Source: Paenibacillus sp. 32352 (lineage in GTDB: Bacteria; Bacillota; Bacilli; Paenibacillales; NBRC-103111). From it: DNA of 64,000 nucleotides. The DNA is taken from assembly GCF_002042965.1 (NCBI RefSeq), contig NZ_MZNT01000011.1, forward strand, positions 62,001-126,000. Direction: 5' to 3'. Of this stretch, positions 15,681-25,401 are shown piece by piece. How positions within the stretch are numbered: the stretch's first letter is position 1; each line of letters begins with the position of its first letter. Under the pieces are notes generated by a model, which saw only the letters and a program-made list of their open reading frames with translations, ran no database searches and was not told the origin of the DNA. The translations under genes were made by a program, and so were the position numbers.

Positions 15681-17639
15681 ATGGGGAAAGCAGGTTATTC
15701 AACAGGTAATGCAAGAGGCTGGCTGCTTGCGGTTATTGCTATTGTATTAGTAGCTGCTATAGGAGCGGCGGCTTATTGGTATGCAGTGAAGAAAGAAGGT
15801 GCATCGACCAGCGGCAGGGGAGTGTCTAAGGCGTTAATGGAAGTCAAGTCGACCAAGGATATTAAAAACAGCTACGATGTCATCGTGGTCGGTACCGACC
15901 CTGAAGGTGTCGCGGCGGCGTTATCCGCGGCTCGCAACGGACTCAAGACATTGTTGGTTGACGGAAAAGGCCGTACCATCCTGGGCGGGCTTATGACCGA
16001 AGGCTGGTTAAACAGCATCGACATGAACTATGATCCTACCAAAAGCGTGCTTGGCAAGCATGACATCATGAATAAAGGAATTTTCACTGAATGGTACGGC
16101 AAAATCGAGGGAGATTCCTTCGACATTACGACGGCCGCCAACGCGTTCTATTCTATGGTACAGAAAGAAAGCAATATCGATTTGCTCATGCAAGCGAAAT
16201 CCATCGAGCCTTCCGTCGCCAAGACGACCGATAAAATAACGGTCACAGGCATTACCGTCACGAAGGCGGACGGCACTAGCCTATCGATTAAGGCTAAAGC
16301 AGTTATCGATGCAACGCAGGATGGGGACATCGGGGATATGGCCGGGGTTCCATTCACACACGGCAGAGAGGACCTCGCCGACGTGAAGAGCCGAATGGCC
16401 GTCACAGCGGTATTCCGCTTGACCAATATCACGCCGGAGCGTTGGAAGCAATTCGCCAAGACGATTCAAGCCGAGGATAAGGGACAGCAAAAATACGGCA
16501 TCAACGAGATGAGCCTGTGGGGCTTTGACAAAATGCAGGATTACCCGGCTGTTAACAAGGAACGCGTAAGAATGCGCGGACTGAACGGCGGGCGCCAGAA
16601 TGACAACACGATGCTGGTCAATGCACTGCAAATTTTCGGGGTGGACCCGTTTGATCCTAAATCCAAGCAGGAAGCGCAGCAAATTGCCAAGGACGAGCTG
16701 CCGCATGTGCTTGCTTATTTGAAAAAGAGCTACCCTGATTTTGAAGGAGTTGAGCTGGACGGCATTGCTCCTGAGTTGTATGTTCGCGAATCCCGTCATA
16801 TGATAGGCGAATACAGATTATCCATTATCGATCTGCTGGAAAACCGGGATCAATGGGACCGCATCGCCTTCGGCGGTTATCCGGTTGATATTCAACGGAC
16901 AAGCCCTGCGGACAACGGAGCGGTCGTTATAGATCCGGACAAATATGCGATTCCGTTCCGCAGCATCGTTCCGCTTAAGGTGGACGGGCTTCTGGTTGTC
17001 GGCAGAGCGGCCAGCTACGATACGCTGCCGCATGGAAGCGCACGGGTTATTCCTGTCGGTATGGCGGAAGGGGAAGCAGCGGGAGCGGCTGCGAAGCTGG
17101 CCATCGAGCAGAATATGACATTCCGTCAAATGTCTGCCTCCAAGGAAACGATTGCCAAGCTTCAGGACATGCTGAACAAGCAGGGGATGGATTTGAAGCC
17201 ATACACCATCAAGCCGGCTCCTTTCATGGAGAACAAATCGTATGAAGGACTGAAGACGGCGGTGAGTCTTGGTCTGGCTACAGGCGGCTACAAGAATGAA
17301 TTCAATCTCGACAGCCCATCGAATCAACAGCGCATGGTCAACATGCTGAACGGGATACGCAAGTTCAAGCCTGCTGTATTGACAGGCAATCCGGCTGCGG
17401 TCATTCCGAATGAGAAGGAGCCTCAGAAGCAGCCGCTTTCCCTGGATATCGCGGCGGGAATGATCGCGTCTTTATTGAAGCTTGATGTTGCCCAGGGGGA
17501 TGCCGTAAGCGCGCTGCAGTCCAAAGGGTATCTGACCAAGCAGACCGTCGATGGAATCGCCAAGAAGCAGGAATTGACGAACGGTGACACTTATATGCTG
17601 ATCCATGACGCATATAAACAGCTGAACGCGGCAAAATAA
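15681..17639 (+). CDS. Membrane-anchored FAD-dependent oxidoreductase
   Basis: A 652-aa protein. The ATG at 15681 follows GAGGTG. An N-terminal hydrophobic segment (about residues 14-35, LLAVIAIVLVAAIGAAAYWYA) should act as an uncleaved anchor or export signal. The FAD-binding domain of the PF12831 type starts near residue 67 (YDVIVVGTDPEGVAAALSAARNG); the usual GxGxxG is GTDPEG here. Further FAD motifs are VIDATQDGDIGDMAG, ESRHMIGEYRL and the late LLVVGRAASYD ... GSARVIPVGMAEGEAAGAA. The last 100 residues loosely resemble an S-layer-type helical repeat (weak). It sits in place of B. subtilis yrvJ between dtd and hisS. The substrate is unknown; an exported location is inferred. Confidence 0.8.
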   Translation: MGKAGYSTGNARGWLLAVIAIVLVAAIGAAAYWYAVKKEGASTSGRGVSKALMEVKSTKDIKNSYDVIVVGTDPEGVAAALSAARNGLKTLLVDGKGRTILGGLMTEGWLNSIDMNYDPTKSVLGKHDIMNKGIFTEWYGKIEGDSFDITTAANAFYSMVQKESNIDLLMQAKSIEPSVAKTTDKITVTGITVTKADGTSLSIKAKAVIDATQDGDIGDMAGVPFTHGREDLADVKSRMAVTAVFRLTNITPERWKQFAKTIQAEDKGQQKYGINEMSLWGFDKMQDYPAVNKERVRMRGLNGGRQNDNTMLVNALQIFGVDPFDPKSKQEAQQIAKDELPHVLAYLKKSYPDFEGVELDGIAPELYVRESRHMIGEYRLSIIDLLENRDQWDRIAFGGYPVDIQRTSPADNGAVVIDPDKYAIPFRSIVPLKVDGLLVVGRAASYDTLPHGSARVIPVGMAEGEAAGAAAKLAIEQNMTFRQMSASKETIAKLQDMLNKQGMDLKPYTIKPAPFMENKSYEGLKTAVSLGLATGGYKNEFNLDSPSNQQRMVNMLNGIRKFKPAVLTGNPAAVIPNEKEPQKQPLSLDIAAGMIASLLKLDVAQGDAVSALQSKGYLTKQTVDGIAKKQELTNGDTYMLIHDAYKQLNAAK

Positions 17640-17682
17640 GGGCAGCATAAGTGGATTTGTATAGAATTTACATGCTTTTTGC

Positions 17683-17711
17683 TTGACTTTGCCAAAATTC
17701 GATATTACAAT
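17683..17711 (+). promoter_or_regulatory. Sigma-A promoter of the hisS-aspS operon
   Basis: TTGACT (17683-17688), a 17-bp spacer and TACAAT (17706-17711), just before the T-box leader. Confidence 0.8.
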
Positions 17712-17719
17712 TATGCAAA

Positions 17720-18037
17720 GAATGAAGATCATGATCCGTTGAAGGGACAAAGTACTTCGAGCATAGCATAGCCAGAGAGGGAAGCCATGGGCTGCAAGCT
17801 TCCTTATGCGAACCGGATGAAAAGACCTCCCGGAGGACATACGGGGAACCACCGGCAGAACAGCCGATGCAGTAGTCGTAATGCGTTGCGCGGGCGTTAA
17901 CCGCTTAAGAGTGAATTTGCACGGCTCCATTATAGAGGAGCAGCTTATGCAAATTCAAATCGTGGGTGGTACCGCGGGAAGATTTCGATAATGGATCTCT
18001 CGTCCCTGACAAGGCGTCAGGGGCGGGAGATTTTTTG
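17720..18037 (+). promoter_or_regulatory. T-box riboswitch of hisS-aspS
   Basis: The leader has an AGAGAGG Stem I base, the apical CCCGGAGGAC side, a GCAGTAGTCG element, the antiterminator core GTGGGTGGTACCGCGGG (17962-17978) and a terminator (about 17995-18037) made from CTCGTCCCTGAC / GTCAGGGGCGGGAG followed by six Ts. Both GAC (Asp) and CAC (His) triplets occur in the specifier-side segment (GGAGGACATA and GAACCACCGG). I could not decide between them without folding Stem I. Confidence 0.9.
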
Positions 18038-18108
18038 GTTTTATCCATCCGAAGCCGGTTTATTGGATTTACCGGGTGAAATGAATTTTATGAAAGGAGT
18101 GTCGTTGC

Positions 18109-19380
18109 ATGAGCATTCAAAAACCAAAAGGAACTCAGGATTTGCTTCCCGGTGAAGTAGAAAAATGGCAGTATATCGAAGCAAAAGCCAGAGAGCTGTG
18201 CCAACGCTTCAATTACCGCGAAATTCGCACTCCGATCTTTGAGCATACCGAGCTGTTTCAACGGGGTGTTGGGGAAACGACGGATATTGTCGAGAAGGAG
18301 ATGTACACCTTCCTGGACAAAGGGGATCGCAGCATATCCTTGCGTCCTGAAGGAACTGCCGGCGTAGTAAGAGCGTACGTGGAAAACAAGCTCTACGGAG
18401 AGCCCGATGTCAGCAAGCTGTACTACATCGGTCCGATGTTCCGCTACGAGCAGCCGCAAGCAGGCCGCTACCGCCAGCTGCACCAGTTCGGTATCGAAGC
18501 ATTCGGTTCGGTTGATCCGAGCATCGATGCGGAGGTTATCGCCCTTGGCTACACATTTTACCGGGAGGTCGGGATCAAGGATGTGACCGTCGAGATTAAC
18601 TCGGTCGGCAATCCTGCGGTGCGAGCCGCTTATCGCGATACCATCCAGCAATTTTTTGCACCGGTGAAGGATAAGCTGTGCAAAGACTGCCAATCCCGTT
18701 ACGACCGCAATCCGATGCGGATTCTCGATTGTAAAATCGACCAGAAGTACTGCGAAGGAGCTCCGACCATTCTGGAGCATCTGGACGAGGAGTGCAGCGT
18801 CCATTTCCAAGCGGTGCAAAATTACTTGAAGGCAATGGATATTCCATTTAGCGTGAAACCTCGATTGGTACGCGGTTTGGATTACTATACGCATACTGCG
18901 TTCGAATACAAGGCAGCCGGTATCGGCGCTATCGATACCATCGGCGGCGGCGGACGCTACAACGGTCTTGTAGGCCAGATCGGCGGCAATGATCAGCCGG
19001 GAGTCGGCCTCGGACTGGGCTTGGAGCGTACCCTGCTCATCCTGCAGGCGCAGGGAGTTGAAATTCCAACCGTAAAACCGCTGGATGTGTATGTCATCGG
19101 TCTTGGCGAAGCGGCAGAGCAGGAAATTCCTCGTTTGCTGCATCAGCTGCGGCTGGAAGGCTTACGGGCCGAAAAGGATTATTTGGGCCGCAAAATCAAG
19201 GCGCAAATGAAATCGGCCGACCGGTACCAGGCTCATTTTGTCGCTATCCTTGGCGAAGATGAGCTGGCTCGCGGAGAGATTACCGTCAAGACGATGGCGA
19301 GCGGCGAACAGCAAACAATGAAGCTCGACACCTTCGCTGCCGAATTGCGCAAGCTGAAAAAACAGGAATCAAATAGGTAA
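18109..19380 (+). CDS. hisS: Histidyl-tRNA synthetase
   Basis: A 423-aa class II synthetase that charges tRNA-His. Visible: MSIQKPKGTQDLLP, motif 1, motif 2 (LYYIGPMFRYEQPQAGRYRQLHQFGIEAFG), the histidine-A peptide LVRGLDYYTHTAFEY, motif 3 (GVGLGLGLERTLL) and the C-terminal anticodon-binding domain from about residue 330. GAAAGGAGTG precedes the ATG. It is the first gene of a T-box operon; aspS follows 25 bp later. Confidence 0.97.
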   Translation: MSIQKPKGTQDLLPGEVEKWQYIEAKARELCQRFNYREIRTPIFEHTELFQRGVGETTDIVEKEMYTFLDKGDRSISLRPEGTAGVVRAYVENKLYGEPDVSKLYYIGPMFRYEQPQAGRYRQLHQFGIEAFGSVDPSIDAEVIALGYTFYREVGIKDVTVEINSVGNPAVRAAYRDTIQQFFAPVKDKLCKDCQSRYDRNPMRILDCKIDQKYCEGAPTILEHLDEECSVHFQAVQNYLKAMDIPFSVKPRLVRGLDYYTHTAFEYKAAGIGAIDTIGGGGRYNGLVGQIGGNDQPGVGLGLGLERTLLILQAQGVEIPTVKPLDVYVIGLGEAAEQEIPRLLHQLRLEGLRAEKDYLGRKIKAQMKSADRYQAHFVAILGEDELARGEITVKTMASGEQQTMKLDTFAAELRKLKKQESNR

Positions 19381-19405
19381 ACCATATCTGGAGGTAGATG
19401 AAATC

Positions 19406-21184
19406 ATGATGTTAAGAACGCATCACTGTGGAGCTTTAACGAAAGCGAACGTCGGGGAAACCGTCGTTTTGAACGGCTGGGTACAGCGCAGACGCGACCT
19501 TGGGGGCGTATTGTTTATCGATCTGCGCGACCGCAGCGGGCTTGTACAGATCGTATTTAATCCGGATTTCTCCGGCGAAGCGTTGAACATTGCGGATCGT
19601 GCCCGCAACGAGTATGTTCTTGCCGTAAGCGGCAAAGTAGTAGAGCGTGACCCGGCTACTGTAAACCCGAACCTGGCCACAGGCGAGATCGAAATTCAAG
19701 TTACCCAAATTGAAATTTTGAACCAAGCGAAGAACCCTCCGTTCTTCATTGAGGATGGAATCGAAATCGACGAGTCTCTCCGTCTGAAATATCGTTACCT
19801 GGACCTGCGCCGTCCGGAAATGCAGCGCACCTTGATGCTTCGTTCCAAAGCGGCCAAATTGTTCCGTGATTTCCTGGACGAGAATGGCTTCTTGGAAGTG
19901 GAGACACCAATTCTGACCAACGATACACCGGAAGGTGCGCGCAGTTATCTGGTGCCAAGCCGTGTGCATCCGGGCGAATTCTTCGCACTGCCGCAATCGC
20001 CTCAGCTATTCAAGCAATTGCTGATGGTAGGTGGCTTGGAGCGCTATTATCAAATCGCTCGCTGCTTCCGTGACGAGGACCTCCGTGCAGACCGTCAGCC
20101 GGAATTTACCCAGGTGGATATCGAGACTTCCTTCCTGACCCAGGACCAGCTGCTCGAAATGATGGAAGAGCTGGTTGTACGTTTGATGAAAGAAACGGCT
20201 AACGTTGAGATTGAGCGTCCGTTCCAACGCATCAGCTATGCGGATGCTATGGGCAAATACGGCTCTGACAAGCCGGATCTGCGCTTTGGCCTCGAGCTCC
20301 AAGACGTATCGGATATCGTTGCAAATTCCGGCGTGAAGGTATTTGCTTCCGTCGTTGAAAAAGGCGGTCAAGTTAAAGCCCTGAACGCTAAAGGCTGCGG
20401 CAGCTGGAGCCGTAAGGAAATCGATGACCTGGGCACATTCGCTGCCCGTTACGGAGCGAAAGGCCTGGCATGGGTTGTCCTGAAGGACGGCGAAATGAAA
20501 GGTCCTATCGTGAAGTTCTTTACCGAGGAAGAGCTTTCCGCATTGAAAGAGCGCCTTGGCGCCGAAGAAGGCGACTTGCTGCTGTTCTCTGCCGACACGA
20601 AAAAGGTAGTAGCTGATGTACTTGGCAACCTTCGTCTGAAAATCGGACGCGAGCTGGGCTTGATCGACGAAAGCAAATTCAAATTTGCATGGGTCGTTGA
20701 CTTCCCTCTCTTGAGCTACGACGAAGAAGAAAAACGTTATGTGGCGGAGCACCATCCGTTCACACGTCCGAAGGAAGAAGACCTGCATTACTTCGATACC
20801 GATCCGGGTCAAATCCGTGCTCAAGCCTATGACCTTGTATTGAACGGATACGAAGTCGGCGGCGGATCCATGCGGATTTACAAGCGGGAAGTTCAAGAGC
20901 AAATGTTCAAGGCGCTTGGTTTCTCCAAAGAAGAAGCGCAAGAGAGATTCGGCTTCCTTCTCGAAGCCTTCGAATATGGTACGCCTCCGCACGGCGGTAT
21001 CGCTTTCGGCTTCGACCGCTTGGTGATGCTGATTGCCGGCCGTACGAACCTTCGCGAAACGATCGCATTCCCGAAAACGGCGAGCGCTACCGACTTGTTG
21101 ACTGATGCGCCGGGTCCGGTAAGCGACAAGCAGCTGGAGCTGTTGTCCATTCGTTTGGCCTTGAAGCAGCCTGCTTCCAAATAA
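19406..21184 (+). CDS. aspS: Aspartyl-tRNA synthetase
   Basis: A 592-aa bacterial-type class IIb enzyme. N-terminal OB-fold anticodon domain (VVLNGWVQRRRDLGGVLFIDLRDRSGLVQIVF), motif 1, motif 2 (YQIARCFRDEDLRADRQPEFTQVD), the GAD insertion domain in the middle, and motif 3 (GIAFGFDRLVMLI). Two ATGs in a row (19406, 19409) follow GGAGGT; either could start. It is cotranscribed with hisS under the T-box. Whether it charges only Asp or also Asn cannot be told from sequence alone. Confidence 0.97.
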   Translation: MMLRTHHCGALTKANVGETVVLNGWVQRRRDLGGVLFIDLRDRSGLVQIVFNPDFSGEALNIADRARNEYVLAVSGKVVERDPATVNPNLATGEIEIQVTQIEILNQAKNPPFFIEDGIEIDESLRLKYRYLDLRRPEMQRTLMLRSKAAKLFRDFLDENGFLEVETPILTNDTPEGARSYLVPSRVHPGEFFALPQSPQLFKQLLMVGGLERYYQIARCFRDEDLRADRQPEFTQVDIETSFLTQDQLLEMMEELVVRLMKETANVEIERPFQRISYADAMGKYGSDKPDLRFGLELQDVSDIVANSGVKVFASVVEKGGQVKALNAKGCGSWSRKEIDDLGTFAARYGAKGLAWVVLKDGEMKGPIVKFFTEEELSALKERLGAEEGDLLLFSADTKKVVADVLGNLRLKIGRELGLIDESKFKFAWVVDFPLLSYDEEEKRYVAEHHPFTRPKEEDLHYFDTDPGQIRAQAYDLVLNGYEVGGGSMRIYKREVQEQMFKALGFSKEEAQERFGFLLEAFEYGTPPHGGIAFGFDRLVMLIAGRTNLRETIAFPKTASATDLLTDAPGPVSDKQLELLSIRLALKQPASK

Positions 21185-21268
21185 ATAGCAAAGACAGAGA
21201 AGATGCCGGGAATAACCGGCTCTTCGCCTGTTCAAATGATAATGAACACTATAAGGAGGGCGGCCCTT

Positions 21269-22024
21269 ATGCTGCACCAGTTTTCCAGAACAGAGCTTGC
21301 CATCGGCCCGGAAGGGCTGGACATTATGCGCAACAGCTGCGTAGCCGTCCTCGGCATCGGCGGCGTTGGTTCCATTGCTGCTGAAGCGCTGGCGCGTACA
21401 GGCGTCGGAAAACTCATTCTTATCGATAAGGACGTTGTCGATATCACAAATATTAACCGCCAGGTACACGCATTGTTATCGACAGTAGGCCAACCCAAGT
21501 CCGATTTGATGAGGGACCGGATCCTGCAAATCAATCCGGAGTGCGACGTTGTATCGCTCCGGATGTTTTATACGGAAGAAACGTACGAGAAGCTGTTCGA
21601 ATATCCCTTGGATTACGTTATTGACGCATCGGATACGATCAGTTATAAGATTCATTTGATCAAGCAATGTTTACAGCGCAAAATTCCGATCATATCAAGT
21701 ATGGGCGCCGCTAACAAAATGGACCCAACCAAGTTCCAGGTCGCGGATATTTCCAAAACGACAATGGACCCGCTGGCGAGAGTAATCCGTCACAAGCTGC
21801 GGAAAGACGGCATTAAAAAAGGCGTAAAGGTCGTCTTCTCCACGGAAGAACCGATTAAACCGCGCGAGGACGTTACGCAGCGCATCGTTCCCGAGAACGC
21901 ACCCGAAATCCGTAAGGCACAGCAGCCTCCGGCAAGTAACGCGTTTGTGCCGCCGGTAGCCGGATTGATTGCGGTCAGCGTTGTCGTACAGGATTTATTG
22001 GCTAAAGGGAATGCCAAGGCATAA
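21269..22024 (+). CDS. tcdA: tRNA threonylcarbamoyladenosine dehydratase
   Basis: A 251-aa E1-like enzyme (YrvM in B. subtilis) that cyclises t6A37 to ct6A in ANN-decoding tRNAs using ATP. Rossmann nucleotide site GIGGVGSIAAEALARTG, the INRQVHAL motif with the conserved Asn-Arg-Gln, and YVIDASDTISYKI are visible. The ATG at 21269 follows AAGGAGGG; the longer frame upstream is not needed. It is the third gene after hisS-aspS, the same order as in B. subtilis. Confidence 0.93.
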   Translation: MLHQFSRTELAIGPEGLDIMRNSCVAVLGIGGVGSIAAEALARTGVGKLILIDKDVVDITNINRQVHALLSTVGQPKSDLMRDRILQINPECDVVSLRMFYTEETYEKLFEYPLDYVIDASDTISYKIHLIKQCLQRKIPIISSMGAANKMDPTKFQVADISKTTMDPLARVIRHKLRKDGIKKGVKVVFSTEEPIKPREDVTQRIVPENAPEIRKAQQPPASNAFVPPVAGLIAVSVVVQDLLAKGNAKA

Positions 22025-22025
22025 T

Positions 22026-22072
22026 AAAAGCATGGAATACAGAGCAGCAGCTCGGTGTTCCATGCTTTTTGC
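22026..22072 (+). terminator. Terminator of the hisS-aspS-tcdA operon
   Basis: AAAAGCATGGAA ... TTCCATGCTTTTT, a 12-bp stem with a T run, directly after the tcdA stop. It marks the left edge of the accessory sugar island. Confidence 0.85.
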
Positions 22073-22121
22073 GCATATAGGATACAATTCCTTTACAATT
22101 TTTTCAGAAAAAACCGGAGCC

Positions 22122-23072
22122 TTATCTGAAGTGTCCGGTAGGCAAGCTTAAAATGTTTGCGTTTTCAATAAGAGCCGCAAAGCATTTGTCAGTGAGGTTA
22201 GGCAGCACGCGGTCATTTTTCCGGTATTCCTGCGGAGTCATTCCCGTTTTTTGGCGAAACAGCGTATGAAAAAACTTCATGTCGTGATATCCCACCGTCC
22301 CGGCGATTTGCTGTACGGTCATCGAGGTGGCTTTCAACAGCTCACAGCACTTTTGTACCCTTAAATGCTGTACATAGGAGGTAAAGGATGTCCCGGTCGC
22401 TTGCTTAATAAGTCTTTGCAGATGACTTACGCTGAGAAAGGCATGCTCGGCAACCTGCTTCAAATTAATATCCTCATGATAATGCTGCTTGATGAACTGC
22501 AGTGCATCCTGCACCTTCAGATTCATGGTTTCGGGCACGCTCGTAGACAAAGTATCCCGATGAAGCAAAGCGAGAATTTGAATGAGTATGGAATGGACAA
22601 TGACTTCATACCCGGGCAGCTGAAGGCGGTACTCTGACAGAAGATTATGAAATAATTCCCCATACTTGCTGTCCTTATCATAGTGATGAAACCAAGGCTG
22701 TCTCATATTCTCGGAATGAAACAGCGCATTATGCAGCTCAGAGCCTGCCGGCGGGAAAGAGGAAGAGCTTTGCAGCAGCTCCGGCCGGAATACGCAGTTC
22801 AGAATGGATAATGTTCGAACCTTGTCCGGTGAAGGGGGGCGATAAACATGCGACGTACCCATCGGAAGCAGATAAATATCTCCGCGTTTGACCGGGACTA
22901 CCGTATTGTTAATAAACTGATACCCGATCCCTTCCGTAACATAGCTGATTTCAATGGCATCGTGCGTATGCTGAGGAATACTGAAGGCTTCAAATGCTCG
23001 ATTTACAAAAATATTCATACCCGGACGAAATTTCTGGTCCGCTCTGAATACCTCCGAAGCCATTGGGTTCAT
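22122..23072 (-). CDS. AraC-family transcriptional regulator
   Basis: A 316-aa regulator with an N-terminal cupin sensor domain (HTHDAIEISYVTEGIGYQFIN, VKRGDIYLLPMGTSHVYRP) and a C-terminal double helix-turn-helix (INLKQVAEHAFLSVSHLQRLIKQ and MTVQQIAGTVGYHDMKFFHTLFRQKTGMTPQEYRK). The ATG at 23072 is chosen because of GGAGGTGG right before it. It is divergent from the glycosidase gene at 23289, with about 215 bp between the starts, and probably controls that gene or the whole island in response to a sugar. Confidence 0.9.
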   Translation of the reverse strand: MNPMASEVFRADQKFRPGMNIFVNRAFEAFSIPQHTHDAIEISYVTEGIGYQFINNTVVPVKRGDIYLLPMGTSHVYRPPSPDKVRTLSILNCVFRPELLQSSSSFPPAGSELHNALFHSENMRQPWFHHYDKDSKYGELFHNLLSEYRLQLPGYEVIVHSILIQILALLHRDTLSTSVPETMNLKVQDALQFIKQHYHEDINLKQVAEHAFLSVSHLQRLIKQATGTSFTSYVQHLRVQKCCELLKATSMTVQQIAGTVGYHDMKFFHTLFRQKTGMTPQEYRKNDRVLPNLTDKCFAALIENANILSLPTGHFR

Positions 23073-23288
23073 AAGCCACCTCCGGTAACATTTTACAATC
23101 ATCCACCTAGTTAGATTATAAACTTCGTTTCATGATGTAATCAACCCATAATCCACTTTGCAGAGTTGGTATTTTCGCGAAAATGAGTTGAGACCCCCAT
23201 AAACATTGTGTAACCCCCCCATGTGTCAGGTCATCAGACTGGTATAATTTTATATGATTCTTTTTTCTCTAAAAAGGGGGCATACAGC

Positions 23289-25352
23289 TTGAAGATTAAC
23301 AGAAAGGCCTTGGTCACCCGGCATAATCCGGTTATCAGAGAAGTTTTGGATTTATCTCCGCTTTCCGTCGGGAACGGGGAATTTGCTTTTACAGCGGACT
23401 TCACTGGTTTGCAAACGTTTCCGGATTCGTACACGATTCCTCTGGGAACACAGTCGCAATGGGCCTGGCACAGCTCAGGAGGCCGGAATGTCTGGAGTCT
23501 CAATGATGTCCGCATGCAGTATAGGGATGAGGAGCGTCAGCTTGGCGGTTATCCAATCCGCGCGGAGGACAAGGAAGAAGCCTATCACTGGCTGAGACAA
23601 AATCCGCACAGGCTGCAGCTGGGGCAATTTGGATTTGAGTTTACGAGCGCTTCAGGTGAGCTATTGAGCCTGGATGCAATTACCGATATAGAACAAACGC
23701 TGGATCTTTGGAGCGGGATTATCGTCAGTCGTTTTCGTGTGGATGACCAGCCCGTCATTGTACATACCTTTTGTCATCCTTCTCTGGACAGCTTCGGAGT
23801 TACGGTGGAAAGTCCGCTGCTTGCAGAGGGACGCTTACGGATTCGGGTTCGCTTCCCTGCGCCCGGAATGACCTCGCGGAGCTGGGACCGTTCGATAGAC
23901 CTCCATTGGGGAGAGCCGGACAGTCATGCGACCACATGCAGCAAGTCTTCTCCGACCGGCGCTTTGCTGGAACGAACCATGGATGAGGACGGGTACAACG
24001 TTGCTTTAGGCTGGTCCCAAGGCAGGCTGGAGCAGACCGGGAAGCACGAATTTATCCTTCATGGGGATCAAATCTCGAAGTATATGGAATTTACGGCTGG
24101 CTTTTCTCCACTGGGTCAAGTGATAGCGCTTGCATCTGCAGAGGAGATGATGGAGGCTAGCCGCGAGCATTGGGAGAGCTTCTGGATGAGCGGAGGGGCC
24201 GTTGAGCTTGCTGACAGCAAGGATCCGCGGGCGCTTGAGCTCGAACGCCGTATCGTGCTATCGCAATTCAATACGGCTATCCACAGCGCAGGAAGCGTAC
24301 CTCCTCAAGAAACCGGATTATTGTATAACAGCTGGTTCGGTAAGCTTCACCTGGAGATGCATTGGTGGCATGCGTTTCATTTTCCGTTGTGGGGCAGAGC
24401 CCATCTGCTGGAACGAAGTATGGGATGGTACAACGATATTCTTCCGGTAGCGCGTGAAATCGCCAGGTCTCAGGGCTATCAGGGTGCCCGTTGGCCCAAG
24501 ATGGTTGCCGCAGAAGGGGCGCAGAGCCCGTCGGTTATAGCTCCTTTGCTAATCTGGCAGCAGCCGCATCCTATCGTTATGGCAGAGCTGTGTTATTTGG
24601 CGAAGCCTACCCGGGAGACGCTGGAGCGATACCGTGATGTCGTGCTGGAATCGGCCGAATTCATGGCATCCTTTGCCGAATGGGATGAAGAAGGCCGCCG
24701 ATATGTCCTTGGTCCGCCGGTGATTCCGGCACAAGAAAATCATAAGGCGGAGCACACCTGGAATCCGACATACGAGCTGGAATACTGGCGCCATGGGTTG
24801 GAAGTAGCAATGGAATGGGCGAAACGATTAGGTGTTCCGGTGAACCCGAAATGGCTGGAAGTAAGCGAGCAGCTAACCGAGCTGCCTCAGCTGGACGGGG
24901 TTTACCTGGCTCACGAGAATTGCCCCGATACGTATACAAAAGCCAACATTGACCATCCTTCCATGCTGGGTGCACTGGGTATGCTCCCCGGCAAAAAAGC
25001 AGATCCGGCCGTTATGCGAAATACACTGCAGCGGGTTATGGACAGCTGGCGCTGGGAGCACACCTGGGGCTGGGATTACCCGATGGCGGCAATGACCGCG
25101 GCTCGACTAGGTGAAGGAGAATGGGCCGTCGATCTGCTGCTGAAGGAGGTCACCAAGAACACGTATTTACCGAACGGCCATAACTACCAGCGTCCCGGCT
25201 TGTACGCTTATTTGCCTGGCAACGGCGGGCTTTTGACAGCAGTTGCAATGATGGCCTGCGGCTGGCAGGGAGGTCCGGAACGTCACGCTCCCGGTTTCCC
25301 ATCCGATGGCAGCTGGACCGTCCGTTGGGAAGGCCTTCATCCGTGGATGTAG
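23289..25352 (+). CDS. GH65-like six-hairpin glycosidase
   Basis: About 687 aa, cytosolic, no signal peptide. TTG at 23289 follows AGGGGG; the frame in front of it has no ribosome site. The N-terminal beta-sandwich (LSPLSVGNGEFAFTADFTGL) and the alpha/alpha barrel with FHFPLWGRAHLLERSMGWY, GARWPKM, NHKAEHTWNPTYELEYW and HTWGWDYPMAAMTAAR resemble GH65-type phosphorylase/hydrolase proteins. Candidate acids are the Glu in AEHTWNPTYELEYW and the Asp in WGWDYP. It has a perfect TATAAT at 23243 but no good -35, which fits activation by the divergent AraC protein. The substrate is unknown. Confidence 0.68.
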   Translation: MKINRKALVTRHNPVIREVLDLSPLSVGNGEFAFTADFTGLQTFPDSYTIPLGTQSQWAWHSSGGRNVWSLNDVRMQYRDEERQLGGYPIRAEDKEEAYHWLRQNPHRLQLGQFGFEFTSASGELLSLDAITDIEQTLDLWSGIIVSRFRVDDQPVIVHTFCHPSLDSFGVTVESPLLAEGRLRIRVRFPAPGMTSRSWDRSIDLHWGEPDSHATTCSKSSPTGALLERTMDEDGYNVALGWSQGRLEQTGKHEFILHGDQISKYMEFTAGFSPLGQVIALASAEEMMEASREHWESFWMSGGAVELADSKDPRALELERRIVLSQFNTAIHSAGSVPPQETGLLYNSWFGKLHLEMHWWHAFHFPLWGRAHLLERSMGWYNDILPVAREIARSQGYQGARWPKMVAAEGAQSPSVIAPLLIWQQPHPIVMAELCYLAKPTRETLERYRDVVLESAEFMASFAEWDEEGRRYVLGPPVIPAQENHKAEHTWNPTYELEYWRHGLEVAMEWAKRLGVPVNPKWLEVSEQLTELPQLDGVYLAHENCPDTYTKANIDHPSMLGALGMLPGKKADPAVMRNTLQRVMDSWRWEHTWGWDYPMAAMTAARLGEGEWAVDLLLKEVTKNTYLPNGHNYQRPGLYAYLPGNGGLLTAVAMMACGWQGGPERHAPGFPSDGSWTVRWEGLHPWM

Positions 25353-25401
25353 CACTTGTAGCATTGCTAGCTCGTGGAAGAAACGCTTAGAATCGTTCTA
25401 A

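Noticed and set aside
18088..19143. 351-aa minus-strand open frame inside hisS
   Set aside because: Antisense shadow of hisS.
21185..21268. 6S RNA gene between aspS and tcdA, as in B. subtilis
   Set aside because: Only 84 bp separate the two genes and no 6S-like fold fits.
20006..21469. 487-aa minus-strand open frame inside aspS
   Set aside because: Antisense shadow of aspS and of the start of tcdA.
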